Position numbers and translations under genes: made by a program. Below, piece after piece: positions 37,113 to 47,446 of a DNA stretch of 64,000 nt. The notes under the pieces are model-generated. The model worked only from the letters and a program-made list of their open reading frames with translations, had not been told where the DNA came from and did not search any database. The stretch's first letter is position 1; each line of letters opens with the position of its first letter. Origin of the DNA: Phlebotomus papatasi (taxonomy: Eukaryota > Arthropoda > Insecta > Diptera > Psychodidae); the NCBI RefSeq assembly GCF_024763615.1, contig NC_077224.1, positions 43,782,712-43,846,711 of the forward strand, in the 5' to 3' direction.

Positions 37113-37335
37113 GTAACTCTACCAAATTTAGGCATAGTTGCATAATATTTTTAATGCATATTAAAATTTCTTGTTATATCTTTTACAGGAGTGTTTTTTG
37201 GCACTTTGAAAAGTAGTTTATAATATTTTTTTTTAAATAAGTTCCTGAAATATGGAAAAATGAATAATAATATAAATATTTTGCTTTGGGTAATATTTCG
37301 GCCACTTTGAGTGGAATTTCGACTACCTTGTTTGT
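37113..37335. mobile_element. Deleted copy of the GTGTGCCAAATTTC family
   Basis: TAACTCTACCAAATTTAGGC at the left, then CAGGAGTGTTTTTTGGCACT with AAAAGTAGTTTAT, then GGCCACTTTGAGTGGAATTT, corresponding in order to parts of 24487-25240. Internally deleted; the right end is not seen. A further single terminus of the family lies near 40268-40312. Confidence 0.55.
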
Positions 37336-38597
37336 GACCATCTTGTTTCAATCAATAGAAAATTTCAAAACGTCATACGGAATGCTTTAAAATTTTAATT
37401 TTATACATTTATATTTATATGGTCCACAGAGTCCTGATATCTTCCGAGCAATTGATCCTAAAGACTTTAAGAGTTGACCTTGGCAATTCGAAAGATTATG
37501 CAAGATTCTTCTTAAATCCAAATAAAATTAATGCGTTGACTTTCTCACATCTTAATTGTCTACAAATTCTACACAAACTTTATGTCTCTGCATGTTCTGA
37601 TAATTCTTTTCAAATTGTATTCTTAAAGATTGAATACTTTTTAATGACCCGGCCGGCTATCTACTATGTACAAACTCAGTATAAACTGAGTATAATACTT
37701 AGTAGGAAACAAGTATACCCATACAAAATACATAGTAGATTTTGTATGAAATGTCCCAAATACTCATCATTAGTGTGCGTGAGTCGACATTTATACTGAG
37801 TATATACTGAGTAGATTTACTTTGTATTTACTTGATTTTCCTCATTAATTTTCAACAAATTTTCCGTGTATTTTTCTAATATTTATACTAAGTATTTTTC
37901 GTGTATTGGTACTGAGGTGGTACCTAGTATTTTTCGGTTATTTATACTAAGTAAAAACTATATATTTTTTTATTTTCTATAAATATTTATTGTCTGAACT
38001 TTTTTAAAATACATTTTTTACCAAGTATCCACAGTAGAGTAAACCTTGTAGACATCATTACAGAGGACTTCCGGTAACTGATCTCCGTGTAATGGTAGTT
38101 CCGGGACTGTAACAAATCTGGCGGATCTAGCAGAAACGTGATGCGTCTCAGCAAAGAATCTCGATCTTTTAATATTCTGGAAAAGAATGTAAACAAACAG
38201 GACGATAACGTACAATTTTTCAAGTCTAATTTAAAATTACTATGCTCAAGAAAATGAGAAAGATGGGAAATTTTCAACAGATTCTGAAATATATCTCTGT
38301 ATATCACTTTTAACAAATACCGAACCCTGTCTAACAATATGTGGTTTATGATTTGATCCTCCAAAACCATCATTACACGCACAGCCTACACTTGTTTCAC
38401 AGAACGATCTTTCAACAGAGATTATCAACAATACGACATTTGTTTTCCGTCTTAATCCCTATCATCAAGATGTTTAACTGAACGCGAAAGCTAAGTACAT
38501 TGGATTCGAATGGTTTTCGGAACGAACATCAAGAAGCTTGAACACTTTTTTTCACTAAAAATGACATATATTTTTTCCTCTAATTTGTTCACGAAAA

Positions 38598-38900
38598 CTA
38601 CCACGCATACTTATCTCCAGATTGTTTTTGTGAAATGGAACTGAGAGGTGTCCCTTTTGATTGAATTAACTGAAAATAATTAATATAAATTAAGGAAAAC
38701 TTACCCTTTTCCACTGAGCGACGCAAATCTTTCACCATCAGACACGTCACAACTTTGTCAACTAGAGAGAAAATGGTCGACGGGCACACCGACACAGCAA
38801 GGTTGTGTAGTTGTAGGGACTTTAAACCAGAAATACAAAGTTTATACTCGATATATTCCGGGCACTTCTTCAACATAGTATTTTTTGCGTAGAGATACAA
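38598..38900 (-). CDS. Possible coding fragment of the CCCGGCCGG element, unknown product
   Basis: A 100-codon minus-strand frame inside the element, partly within the first tandem 288-bp unit. Residues 20-68 have a protein-like composition (a leucine-rich stretch, then cysteines and a VKDLRRSVEKG basic block), but I recognise no domain. A GTAAGT donor-like site at 38704 and a TTATTTTCAG acceptor-like site at 38670 would bound an intron of only 35 bases, too short to be convincing. It may be part of a decayed transposase or accessory protein. Low confidence. Confidence 0.2.
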   Translation of the reverse strand: MYLYAKNTMLKKCPEYIEYKLCISGLKSLQLHNLAVSVCPSTIFSLVDKVVTCLMVKDLRRSVEKGKFSLIYINYFQLIQSKGTPLSSISQKQSGDKYAW

Positions 38901-39626
38901 CGTATTACTTGACTATATATTTAAATTTGTATATCTTTCACGTAAATACATAGTATATACCTAGAAAGTATGGAAATTAGTACTTTCCTCACATAAATAC
39001 GCTGTATATACTCAGTAGGATCTGTAAAGTCAGTACGAATAGCCGGCCGGGAGAGAGAAAATGGTCGACGGGCACACCGACACAGCAAGGTTGTGTAGTT
39101 GTAGGGACTTTAAACCAGAAATACAAAGTTTATACTCGATATATTCCGGGCACTTCTTCAACATAGTATTTTTTGCGTAGAGATACAACGTATTACTTGA
39201 CTATATATTTAAATTTGTATATCTTTCACGTAAATACATAGTATATACCTAGAAAGTATGGAAATTAGTACTTTCCTCACATAAATACGCTGTATATACT
39301 CAGTAGGATCTGTAAAGTCAGTACGAATAGCCGGCCGGGAGAGAGAAAATGGTCGACGGGCACACCGACACAGCAAGGTTGTGTAGTTGTAGGGACTTTA
39401 AACCAGAAATACAAAGTTTATACTCGATATATTCCGGGCACTTCTTCAACATAGTATTTTTTGCGTAGAGATACAACGTATTACTTGACTATATATTTAA
39501 ATTTGTATATCTTTCACGTAAATACATAGTATATACCTAGAAAGTATGGAAATTAGTACTTTCCTCACATAAATACGCTGTATATACTCAGTAGGATCTG
39601 TAAAGTCAGTACGAATAGCCGGCCGG
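38764..39626. repeat. Three tandem copies of a 288-bp unit
   Basis: Units start at 38764, 39052 and 39340, each beginning AGAGAGAAAATGGTCGACGG and ending with AATAGCCGGCCGG. By eye the copies are identical over their length, and the period is exactly 288 at every marker checked. The unit contains the right terminus of the surrounding element, so the end was amplified after insertion, or the assembly duplicated it. Confidence 0.95.
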
Positions 39627-39933
39627 GGAAATAAATTGAAAAAAAATGTATTGATTCCCGTAGCGATTTGTCGGATTTGCACGATTTGCCTTTCTGGAAC
39701 TCTTTCAAAGCCTTTTTCTCCTTTTGGACATTTTACAACCTATATAAATTGAAAAAAAAACAAAAACAAATAGGAATTTTGGGGAAGCATAAGATGTGAC
39801 CAAAATAAAATATATTACCTCAATGGAAATATGCTTACAAAATGTGTATTTTTATGCAACATCCAGCTGGAAAATTTCACTCAAAATTTTAAACACGATT
39901 CACTATTAACATAAACAAAAAAAAATTTAAAAG

Positions 39934-40058
39934 ACGGATTATGACCTATGTTTGAATTTATTCAATTTTAACTTCACACGACGTTCCGGAGATGTTTGTC
40001 TCCTTCTTCGTCGTGTGAAGTTACAATTGAATAAATCCAAACATAGGTCATAATCCGT
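39934..40058. repeat. Hairpin with about 50-bp arms
   Basis: ACGGATTATGACCTATGTTT at the left is the reverse complement of the right edge. The match continues through GAATTTATTCAATTTTAACTT and TCACACGAC to a short loop around TTCCGGAGATGTTTGTCTCC. Very few mismatches. It resembles a small foldback element; no target duplication was identified. Confidence 0.9.
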
Positions 40059-40706
40059 GTTATGGATTAAATTACGGAAATTATTAAACAGCTATCAACA
40101 CAAGTAATCTTCCACATTTTTCGTTAGACTTTCCACATTGAAGTTCCTATAACACAATCTTAGCTCAAATAACTAAATAAATAAAAAGAATAAATATTTA
40201 GAGAAAAAAATAATTGACTATTTTAAGATTAAATCCATAATTTTTATTAATTTATTTGCTTGGGCGAAGTTATACTCAAAGTGGCCGAAATTTGACACAT
40301 TCACCTTAGATCACCGTATTTCCTATTCTACTGAACTAATTTAATTTTTTACATCCAGTGAAACTACAAGTACACAAGGGTGCTGTACTCTTATCAAAAG
40401 ATATTATAAATTTATGATTTTTAAATGAAAATGTTCAGAATTATTTCATTTCTTTATTTTACTGACAATTTTTGCAATTTTTAAAACAATGTAAAAGCCA
40501 ATAAAGACTAATTTTAAGTTATTTGTAGTTTTTTTTTAAATAGCATTAACAAAAAAAAATGTAAATCAGCATTTTAACATTTAAAATTTTTTCGTAGCAT
40601 TTGGAGTACTAGCATTATAAAAATTCTTTTCAAAAATCAATTACTAATTCATAAGGAACTTATTCTAAAATATGAACCATTGTGAGAAAACCGACGTTAG
40701 GGAAAT

Positions 40707-40915
40707 TAGTAGAACGGAACCGAAGTTCGTCGGTAAATGGAGTCACTCTTAGAAAAACGGCAACTCTTCCGAAAGCTTTCGGCTCGGTCTCCAAGCCTTC
40801 CTTATTGATTCGACCACTGTTGAAGGCTTGGAGACCGAGCCGAAAGCTTTGGGAAGAGTTGCCGTTTTTCTAAGAGTGACTCCACTTTCCGCCGAACTCC
40901 GGCTCCGTTCTACTA
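40707..40915. repeat. Near-perfect 209-bp foldback MITE
   Basis: The left end TAGTAGAACGGAACCGAAGT and right end GGCTCCGTTCTACTA are inverted. The inner part is almost perfectly complementary (GGAGTCACTCTTAGAAAAAC and reverse complement, GGCTCGGTCTCCAAGCCTTC and reverse complement), with a loop near 40805-40820. The ends include TA, consistent with a TA target. More GC-rich than its surroundings. Confidence 0.9.
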
Positions 40916-41768
40916 AAATATGAACATTCTATCTAAAGTATTTCTAGAACATTGAATGGGTTAATGATCAGTGCTTCTGCCTTAAGTTAATTCGCCTACC
41001 AGCAAAGGCATTGATTTAAGATTACAAGGAATTGAACAATATTTTTTTATTAACAATTCAGTGAAAAGAAATTCTAAAGTCATCTATTTTATTCTCAAAA
41101 ATGTTTAACCTTTAGTACTCAGTAGCTAATTAAATACCATTAAATACAAACCAATTTAAGCCTATTGAACCTTAATTAGGCTTCCCTAAAATTTTTTAAG
41201 CTTTACTATAAGTTCATCGTGATCGATTGTGACCAACTTTCAAACTGAAGATAAATAATAGATTTTTTGGCTTTTTACGCAGAAGGCTTGAAGAAATTTA
41301 ACACTTTAAGATTAAAGATTTTTGTTGAAAATGAGAAGCAGCTTTCAAATGGTATTTTGCAGATTAAAAGATAAAGTATTTATTTGAGAATTGAAAGAAT
41401 AATTGCAAATCCCAACATTGATTGAATACTTAAACTGTGTGTAGATGCGGAGCATTTTGTCAGAAATTATAGCTTTACTGTTGATTTTTCTGATTTTTCT
41501 AGTGCAGAGAAAGAGTATCATCATAACTCATACATAAGGCGAAGTGTGAAAGGGGAAATGTTTATTAATAGCCCCAACACCTTTCTGCCGGGGTGTCGAG
41601 TCGAGACGGTAAATAAGAGTAAAAAAAAAAGAAGAAAACATTCAATGGAGTGCCTTGCAACCAGAATCGTCACACATGATGATATAGTCGTGGCATAGCG
41701 GTGCTAAATGCATCGCTATTATTGTGCTATTATCGCAAGACATATTTGCACACAGGTAGCTGACTTAC
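40916..41768. other. Unassigned DNA between a foldback MITE and a candidate exon
   Basis: AT-rich to 41.5 kb, then less AT-rich. If the candidate minus-strand exon at 41769-41960 is real, this would be the start of its first intron. Nothing else recognised. Confidence 0.35.
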
Positions 41769-41960
41769 CTGACTGTTGCTCCCGATTGCGACTGGAGTTG
41801 GCATCCGGCCCAGCAGCACACCGAGGGCATCTTTCCAGCGCTGCACAAGATAATGGACTCAAGTGGCTGCGACTATGATAATGGCACAACCCGCAGCTAG
41901 AGGCGTGTAATACGGCATTTGAATTTTCCACCGGCGAAATTCACCATTGTTTTTCACCAC
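41769..41960 (-). other. Candidate 5' exon with consensus splice donor
   Basis: On the minus strand a relatively GC-rich stretch ends in CAG followed by GTAAGT (donor at 41763-41768). Several ATGs precede the donor. One opens a frame MPSVCCWAGCQLQSQSGATV that stays open to the donor, and a shorter one reads MPTPVAIGSNSQ. The local base composition differs sharply from the AT-rich flanks, as expected of a 5' exon. No downstream exon or homology was identified, so this is a hypothesis. Confidence 0.25.
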
Positions 41961-42283
41961 GGTCTCAGCTTCGCAGGTGTAAGCACAATTACTGATTTAT
42001 TTAGTCAGATCTTGCACTTAATGACGGAGTCTAAATACACAACACGATGCACAATTGAAATTTTGTAAATAAGTAATAACTTTGCACTTGAAGGCATGAA
42101 GCTGACAAATGCTCAGTATATATTACAGGTGCATTCTACTTTGAAGATCTTATTTTTGATATGCCATTTGGAATAGTGCTGATAATGTGTCATAATCCGA
42201 TCTTCTAATAATATTTTCAAAATTAAACATAATACAATATATATTGTATTGTTTTGTATTTAATTCTTGTTATATCATTTATG

Positions 42284-42425
42284 CCTAGCACACAATAACT
42301 TTTGTTTTGTAAACATGTTTTTGACATTTCAATTAGAGTGAGTGAGATCTAGATCTAGTCATCTCGCTCACTCTCATAGAAAATTTTAAAAACATATTTA
42401 CAAACAAAAGTTATTGTGTGCTGGG
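42284..42425. repeat. 142-bp hairpin (foldback MITE)
   Basis: CCTAGCACACAATAACTTTT at the left mirrors AAAAGTTATTGTGTGCTGGG at the right. The inner arms share GAGTGAG/CTCACTC around a CTAGATCTAG centre. One small asymmetry near the middle. Confidence 0.85.
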
Positions 42426-42540
42426 CAGTACAATAATTTGCTCATGTTTAACTCACTTTACCTTACCTTAAATTTTTATTAAAATTTTAAAAATTTATCT
42501 TCTGGGACCTTATTTTCGGAGAGCTTTAAAAAAAACATAG

Positions 42541-43655
42541 GGGAAACTGGGGCACCACCAAACACGGGGTACCACCAAACACTGCGATTTTTTAATCGGA
42601 TATTGGATATCAGAGGATAAGACCGATAGGAATTTATAGGCACTATAGGGATGCTTGTCCACTGAAGGAATGGTCGAGATAGTCCAAGTAGTTTAGAAAT
42701 GAAAATTACTGAATTAATTCATCTGAAACCAAAAAACTAAATATTTTCTTTTAGCTAATGAGTTATGGTGCAATTCCAATGAAAAAATGAGGATGTGTTT
42801 TTTTTTAGCACATTACTGTTCTCAAGTACTAAAAAGATCATAACTGTTCCCACATGTTATTTCAATTAATATCAGATGTCATTGTGATCGTGTGAAAGGT
42901 TGCGCGGCGGGAATATTCGAATTCGGATTTCGGTTGGAAAATCGACAAAATTAATTTAATGTTTTCACTTTCATAGTATTTTCTAATTTTTTTTTATCAT
43001 GATTGAAAAGATGTAAGGTTCTTTCTTCTTTCTACACAAAAACTTCATATTTTCCCCGGTCCTCGTCGTGTCTCAAAATAGTCATAACAGGATCCGACAC
43101 AAAAGAAAAGTTCAACCGAAAACCGCATTCGAATATTCCCTCCGAGCAAGCTTTCACCCGATCACAATGCCATCTGTCATTCAGCCAGAGTGTGGGGTAA
43201 CCTGTTATGTCATCTTGGTGGCGTGATGCAGTTGGATGGCCGGGAGTTGGCAACTTTAGCCTCAACCGCGGGTTTTCCCAAGTTTTTACGTGAATAAGTG
43301 GTGAAAATTCGAAGAGCAGCATTAATATTCTCTATTCATTATTTTCCTTTAAATGACGTATGAGAACAGACATGGTCTTTTTTAGTACATGAGAACAGTA
43401 ATGTGCTAAAAAAACATGGTAACTTTTTCATTGGAATAGCACCATTAAACTTGAAAGAAGAATTTTTCAATATAATGAAATATGATTTTTGGAGTGAATT
43501 TCATACAAAATAAATATCATTTTTGACGTATTTTACACAACGTTTCCTCTTGTAGATTAAGTTCTGATCAAGTAAACATAAAATTCTTTATTTAAGGACT
43601 ATTTTAACTTAACAGCTAAAAGGAAATATTTTGTTTTTGGTTTCAGGTAAACCAA
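42541..43655. repeat. Long imperfect inverted repeat with an indel in one arm
   Basis: The left end GGGGAAACTGGGGCACCACC resembles the MITE at 58842. From 42720 inward the left arm (CTGAAACCAAAAAACTAAAT, TGCAATTCCAATGAAAAA, TTTAGCACATTACTGTTCTC, GTGATCGTGTGAAAGGTTGC, GGGAATATTCGAAT) is mirrored by the right arm at 43100-43655. The right arm carries extra sequence at about 43180-43330 and 43455-43600 that the left lacks. The loop is near 42970-43080. Probably a large foldback element with secondary insertions or deletions. Confidence 0.75.
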
Positions 43656-43659
43656 TTTT

Positions 43660-45530
43660 GAGAAATTAAAAAAAAAATAAATCAAAAAATCAGGTCAAAT
43701 GAAAAAAAATCAAATTTAAATTAAAAAAAAAAACTCAAAAAATCAGGTCTGAACGGTTGAGCTCTTAAAATTTTTAAATAAAAATTTAAGAAAATATAGT
43801 TTAGATGTTGTAATTTTATATGTTTAAGAGCTTAATTCAAATATATTTCTTATGCTGAAAAAAATTAGAGAAAATAATATATTTTTAGTTTTCTTGACTT
43901 ACTCTTTAAAATAGTACCATAACATGATACAGTAAATTTTCAATAACTGTAGGATATAATAAATATCTTTAATAGGGCTCTGAATGTATTTTCTATACAA
44001 TGATGATTTCCAATTAAAAACAGCACTAATAGATTATATTTAATTCAATGTATTTTTAGAGTGAAGCCACAATCATCAAGATTAACGTTAAAAGAAAAAC
44101 TACAAAACCTTTAATGTATTTATGATAAATATGCTAAAACAACTTCTCCTGTTTTTTTTTTTTAAATTTTCCAGCATTCGTATTGCTTGAATATTTTATA
44201 AAGTAAAAAGTGCATTAACTGGAAATGGATTTGTCTGTTGTGTTAAGTTCTAATCAATAAAGATTTGTCCAAAATTCAATATACGTACAAATTAAGATAA
44301 ACATGGATTTAAAGATAAGCCTAAAGCTTTTCAATCAAACAATAACCTTTTGCATAGAACAGCTACACTGAAATAGAATGTCATCTAGAATAATTTCTAA
44401 AACACTTCAGGCAGACTTGAGAAAAAATCCTTGAACCAATTTTCGGACTAAATATTTAATTTTTAAGAATTGGAAAAGGGCTCAGAGAAAGTAACGGTTG
44501 GATTAATTACCCTTTGGTCAACACAAAAGAGAGGACAGAGGCTGTTTTGTCATTTTATAAATTGATTTTTTTTTCCGTGAAATATTAGGTCAGCAAAATT
44601 TTAACTTCTGGAGGTAGTATAAGGAGGTATAAAAAAGTAAGTTTTTCAAAATTCAAAGTTTTGTATAGTTACGCTTGTAAATTTAACTACAGGTAGCTAA
44701 TTTAAGAATCTGAATTACCCACAGTATTGATTTATTGCAGATGAATATTTCTTGTCTGAATTCTTATATTATTCGATAAATTGTTGATTGATTTATTGTA
44801 TTATAATTTTAAGTAATAGATTTACATCACTCCCAGTAACAAGCACGTCAATTTCGATACTTAATTTGCATGATTCTATTTTGTACATCAAATTATCAGG
44901 ATCTTATCTAGATTTATATTGTCCATAATCTCGCTTCTATCTTTGATATTGATCGAACAAAATTACGTTCAAAGTCAGTGCTTCACCTTGCACTTGCTGT
45001 TCAAATGTTGCAGTTAACGTATTGCCAATGGCTATTTCTCTTTTCATTTTTTTCTCGCAAAACACTCAATTTTATGCTAAACCACCGTCTTGGTGCTCTT
45101 ATATTAAAAATTGAATATAACAACTAGGTATACGGGAAGGACTCATTAAATAATTATTATTTAAGTATGACAACGATTATCATTTTCTTGGGCATTGGGA
45201 TCGTTTGACTTGATTTCCCATCCCTTGGCTTGGGAGACCAATATGCAAGAAATGTGTTGTGAATCCCATAACCTTGAGTAAATAACATGCAATCTCGATG
45301 CAATCTTTGATATCTCAAGTGCAAGCTCTCTCTCATTTTGTGTTTCCCCAAACATCTTCAGGTACTACAAGAATCTTTCATGAAATATTCCGGGAACTTC
45401 ATGTTCATCTTGAGTTAAGGAAGAAATATCTGATTCTTTTAGAATACAAATTGCACTGCCGATAATGAAGTTTAATTAATGAAACAGGAAGTTGTATTTA
45501 ATTTAAAATTCTTTAAACAGATAGGGGAAG
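43660..45530. other. AT-rich unique DNA
   Basis: No supportable gene. A-rich tract at 43.67-43.75 kb with a repeated AAAAAATCAGGTC motif. The remainder has no recognised structure. Confidence 0.5.
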
Positions 45531-45533
45531 GCT

Positions 45534-45745
45534 TTTACGCTTCGAACATAGTTTGGCTTCAAACACTTAATATTTTTCACATATTAGGTGATTCCTTTAT
45601 TAATTCTTACTTTTTTTTCAGAAATTGTGCAACATAATCCTAGCTATTAAATTATATTACTATTAGGTCAAATCCATTAAAGGAACTTAGGAAAGTTATT
45701 CAGAGTTCGAAATCAGAATGTGTGCGAAGCCTGAAAGTTTTCCTC
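45534..45745. mobile_element. MITE, GGCTTCGCACACACT family, TA-flanked copy
   Basis: TA (45532-45533), GGGGAAGGCTTTTACGCTTC, TTGGCTTCAAAC, then the inverted right end GAGTTCGAAATCAGAATGTG with GAAGCCTGAAAGTTTTCCTC and TA (45746-45747). Confidence 0.8.
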
Positions 45746-45749
45746 TACA

Positions 45750-46740
45750 TTGAACAGAAAGTTAAGAAATATGACAATATAAAATGGTAAAAACATGTAT
45801 TTAACAAAAAGAAATCTATATTGATCAGTAAAAAAAAATAAATTGATCAGAAATTACTTTTATGATAATTTTTTCCACTTGAATAGCATTATGGGAAAAA
45901 TGAACATGTTTTTTAGCACTTTACTGTTCTCAAATGCTTCTTGTTCCAATCGTTTTTTATTTCCAGACCATTAGCGTTTTTTTTAAATAATATTCGCTTT
46001 TCTTTAACGAATTTTATAAGATGTGTGGCCTATTTCCTACTAGAGAAAATCTACTGAAACCCACCCACAACGATGTATCGTAAATGATATTTGATTGATT
46101 TAAGAAGGTAGATATAAATTCCCATTAAAATACATCCCCCTTGATTCGAGCCTCTCCCAAAAATCTGTTTGGATAAATTGGATCAATCAGGAGGAAGTTG
46201 TGAAGAGATGAAATTATAACTGAATATTTCACATAATGCATACTGAATTGGATGTGAGTGTTTTGGTGAATGTTTAACAACATCCTCTGTACATTTTCTC
46301 TTATATTATGCACATTTCCACTTCAATGTGCAACACATCATAAATGCATAATTAAAATATGCATAGTGCTGCATATGAAAGAAGTTATTTCACGAAAATC
46401 GTCTGGTGCTTGGGAGATTTTGCCTCTACACTTGTGGATTCATCCAGCCCTACCCTTAGTTCAATATTCTTCAGGCGAAGTTATACGCGACAAAATGTAG
46501 AAATTCAATTGTCTTGTCGCGAACGTGAATCGTGTGCAATTAATGTTGCATTGTAATATGAAATTGAGAAATTAATTTTGCCCAGACATTGTCGCTCACT
46601 ATTGTCTTACCATTTGGCGACAAAATTAATCGAACTGAAGGAGTATTGCACTTGAATTGCTCTTTTATTATTTGTAAAGGCAGTTGTATGACAAATAAAT
46701 TGCTTCCGTTTTGTAATTGTATCCGCTTTTAGATATATAT
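45750..46740. other. Unassigned DNA
   Basis: Two GATCAGTAAAAA-type units near 45820-45850 echo the 34-kb minisatellite. A block near 45885-45940 (TTTAGCACTTTACTGTTCTC) echoes the arms of the 42.7-kb inverted repeat. 46.0-46.6 kb is less AT-rich with chance open frames. No gene supported. Confidence 0.4.
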
Positions 46741-46754
46741 TAGTAGTATACATA

Positions 46755-46965
46755 GAGCAAGTCGCTGTTTTGTGACGTCACTATAGAGCAAGTCGCTGTT
46801 TGTGACGTCACTATCGAGCAAGTGGGTGTGACGTCACTATAGAGCAAGTCGCTGTTCTGTGACGTCACGTGTGTGATGATGTCACGTGTATGATGACGTC
46901 ACACCCTGGAGACATGACGCAATATTTTGGGGGCCGAGGTCACCCCGGGGGGGATGACGTCACTC
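46755..46965. repeat. Tandem array of TGACGTCA palindromes
   Basis: A tandem repeat with the unit AGAGCAAGTCGCTGTTTGTG plus ACGTCACTAT (period 26-31 bases). TGACGTCA occurs at 46773, 46803, 46829, 46860, 46894 and 46955, and again at 47496. Two CACGTG motifs lie between. TGACGTCA is the full palindromic site of CREB/ATF-type bZIP proteins and CACGTG is a bHLH E-box. Whether they are bound here is unknown. Much more GC-rich than the surroundings. Confidence 0.85.
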
Positions 46966-47029
46966 AGTGAGAATTTGAATTTCCGTTAGAGTACACGAGC
47001 GCCATCTATGATTGTGAATTTGAATTTCT

Positions 47030-47290
47030 GTCCGCCATTTTCAATTTCTGTCCGCCATTTTCAATTTCTATCCGCTATTTTGAATGCCTATCCACCATTT
47101 TGATTTCTATCTGCCATTTTTTTTATTTTTTGTACGCCATTTTGTATTACCATCCGCCATTTTTATTTTTATCCGCCATTTTTTTTTATTACCGACCGCT
47201 GCTCCTATTGTTGTCCGCCATTTTTAATTTCCGACCGCCATTTTTATTTTTGTCCGCCATTTTTATTACCGACCGCTGCTCTTATTTTCT
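47030..47290. repeat. Degenerate array of (T/A)CCGCCATTTT units
   Basis: About ten copies of GCCATTTT plus close variants (GCTATTTT, CACCATTTT), separated by T-rich spacers such as TTTATTTTTGTC, and two copies of TTACCGACCGCTGCTC. The GCCAT core is the recognition core of YY1/Pho-type zinc-finger proteins, but the array may simply be a minisatellite inside a mobile element. The related phrase CCGCCATTTTGAATAACTG occurs in the element at 7.4 kb. Confidence 0.8.
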
Positions 47291-47362
47291 ATGCGCGCGC
47301 CCTCTGTTATTCCTATTATTAACCATTTCCGTAATTTTTTTTCGCTACGTGAAAATTTTTTG

Positions 47363-47446
47363 GCCGAGACCTGGGATTGAACCGACAGATACTTAAAGTC
47401 TTAAACGTAATGTGTACCACCGCTTAGACCACTCGGCCACGGCGGC
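47363..47446 (-). pseudogene. tRNA-Ser/Leu-like sequence (tRNA pseudogene or SINE head)
   Basis: The minus strand reads GCCGTGGCCGAGTGGTCTAA, an excellent class II tRNA A box and D arm. About 55 bases later comes GGTTCAATCCC, a B box. The ends GCCG and CGGC can pair. The length (about 81-84) fits a class II tRNA with a long variable arm. The anticodon stem and T stem pair poorly, so it is probably not a working tRNA. It adjoins the GCCATTTT array and may be the head of a tRNA-derived element. Confidence 0.5.

Larger units (their letters stand above)
37648..39627. mobile_element. DNA element with CCCGGCCGGCTAT inverted ends, unclassified
   Basis: The left terminus CCCGGCCGGCTAT (37648) is matched by the right terminus ATAGCCGGCCGGG (to 39627). 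Both ends are rich in ACTGAGTATATAC motifs. The right 288 bp, including the terminus, is present three times in tandem. No target duplication is evident, perhaps because the triplication altered that end. Interior open frames lie on the minus strand (38598-38900, 38246-38431, 37987-38382). I cannot place the element in a named superfamily. Confidence 0.7.

Noticed and set aside
37419..37799. 126-codon plus-strand frame at the left end of the CCCGGCCGG element
   Set aside because: It runs across the element's left terminus and through its TATACTGAGTATA-type repeats, so it is not a coherent coding region.
38598..38900. A 35-base intron between GTAAGT and TTTTCAG
   Set aside because: Too short for a normal insect intron, and splicing does not extend the frame usefully.
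46755..46965. CRISPR-like array
   Set aside because: A period of 26-31 bases with no unique spacers; it is an ordinary tandem repeat.
47100..47396. 98-codon plus-strand frame with repeated FLFLSAIF
   Set aside because: It is simply the translation of the GCCATTTT array.
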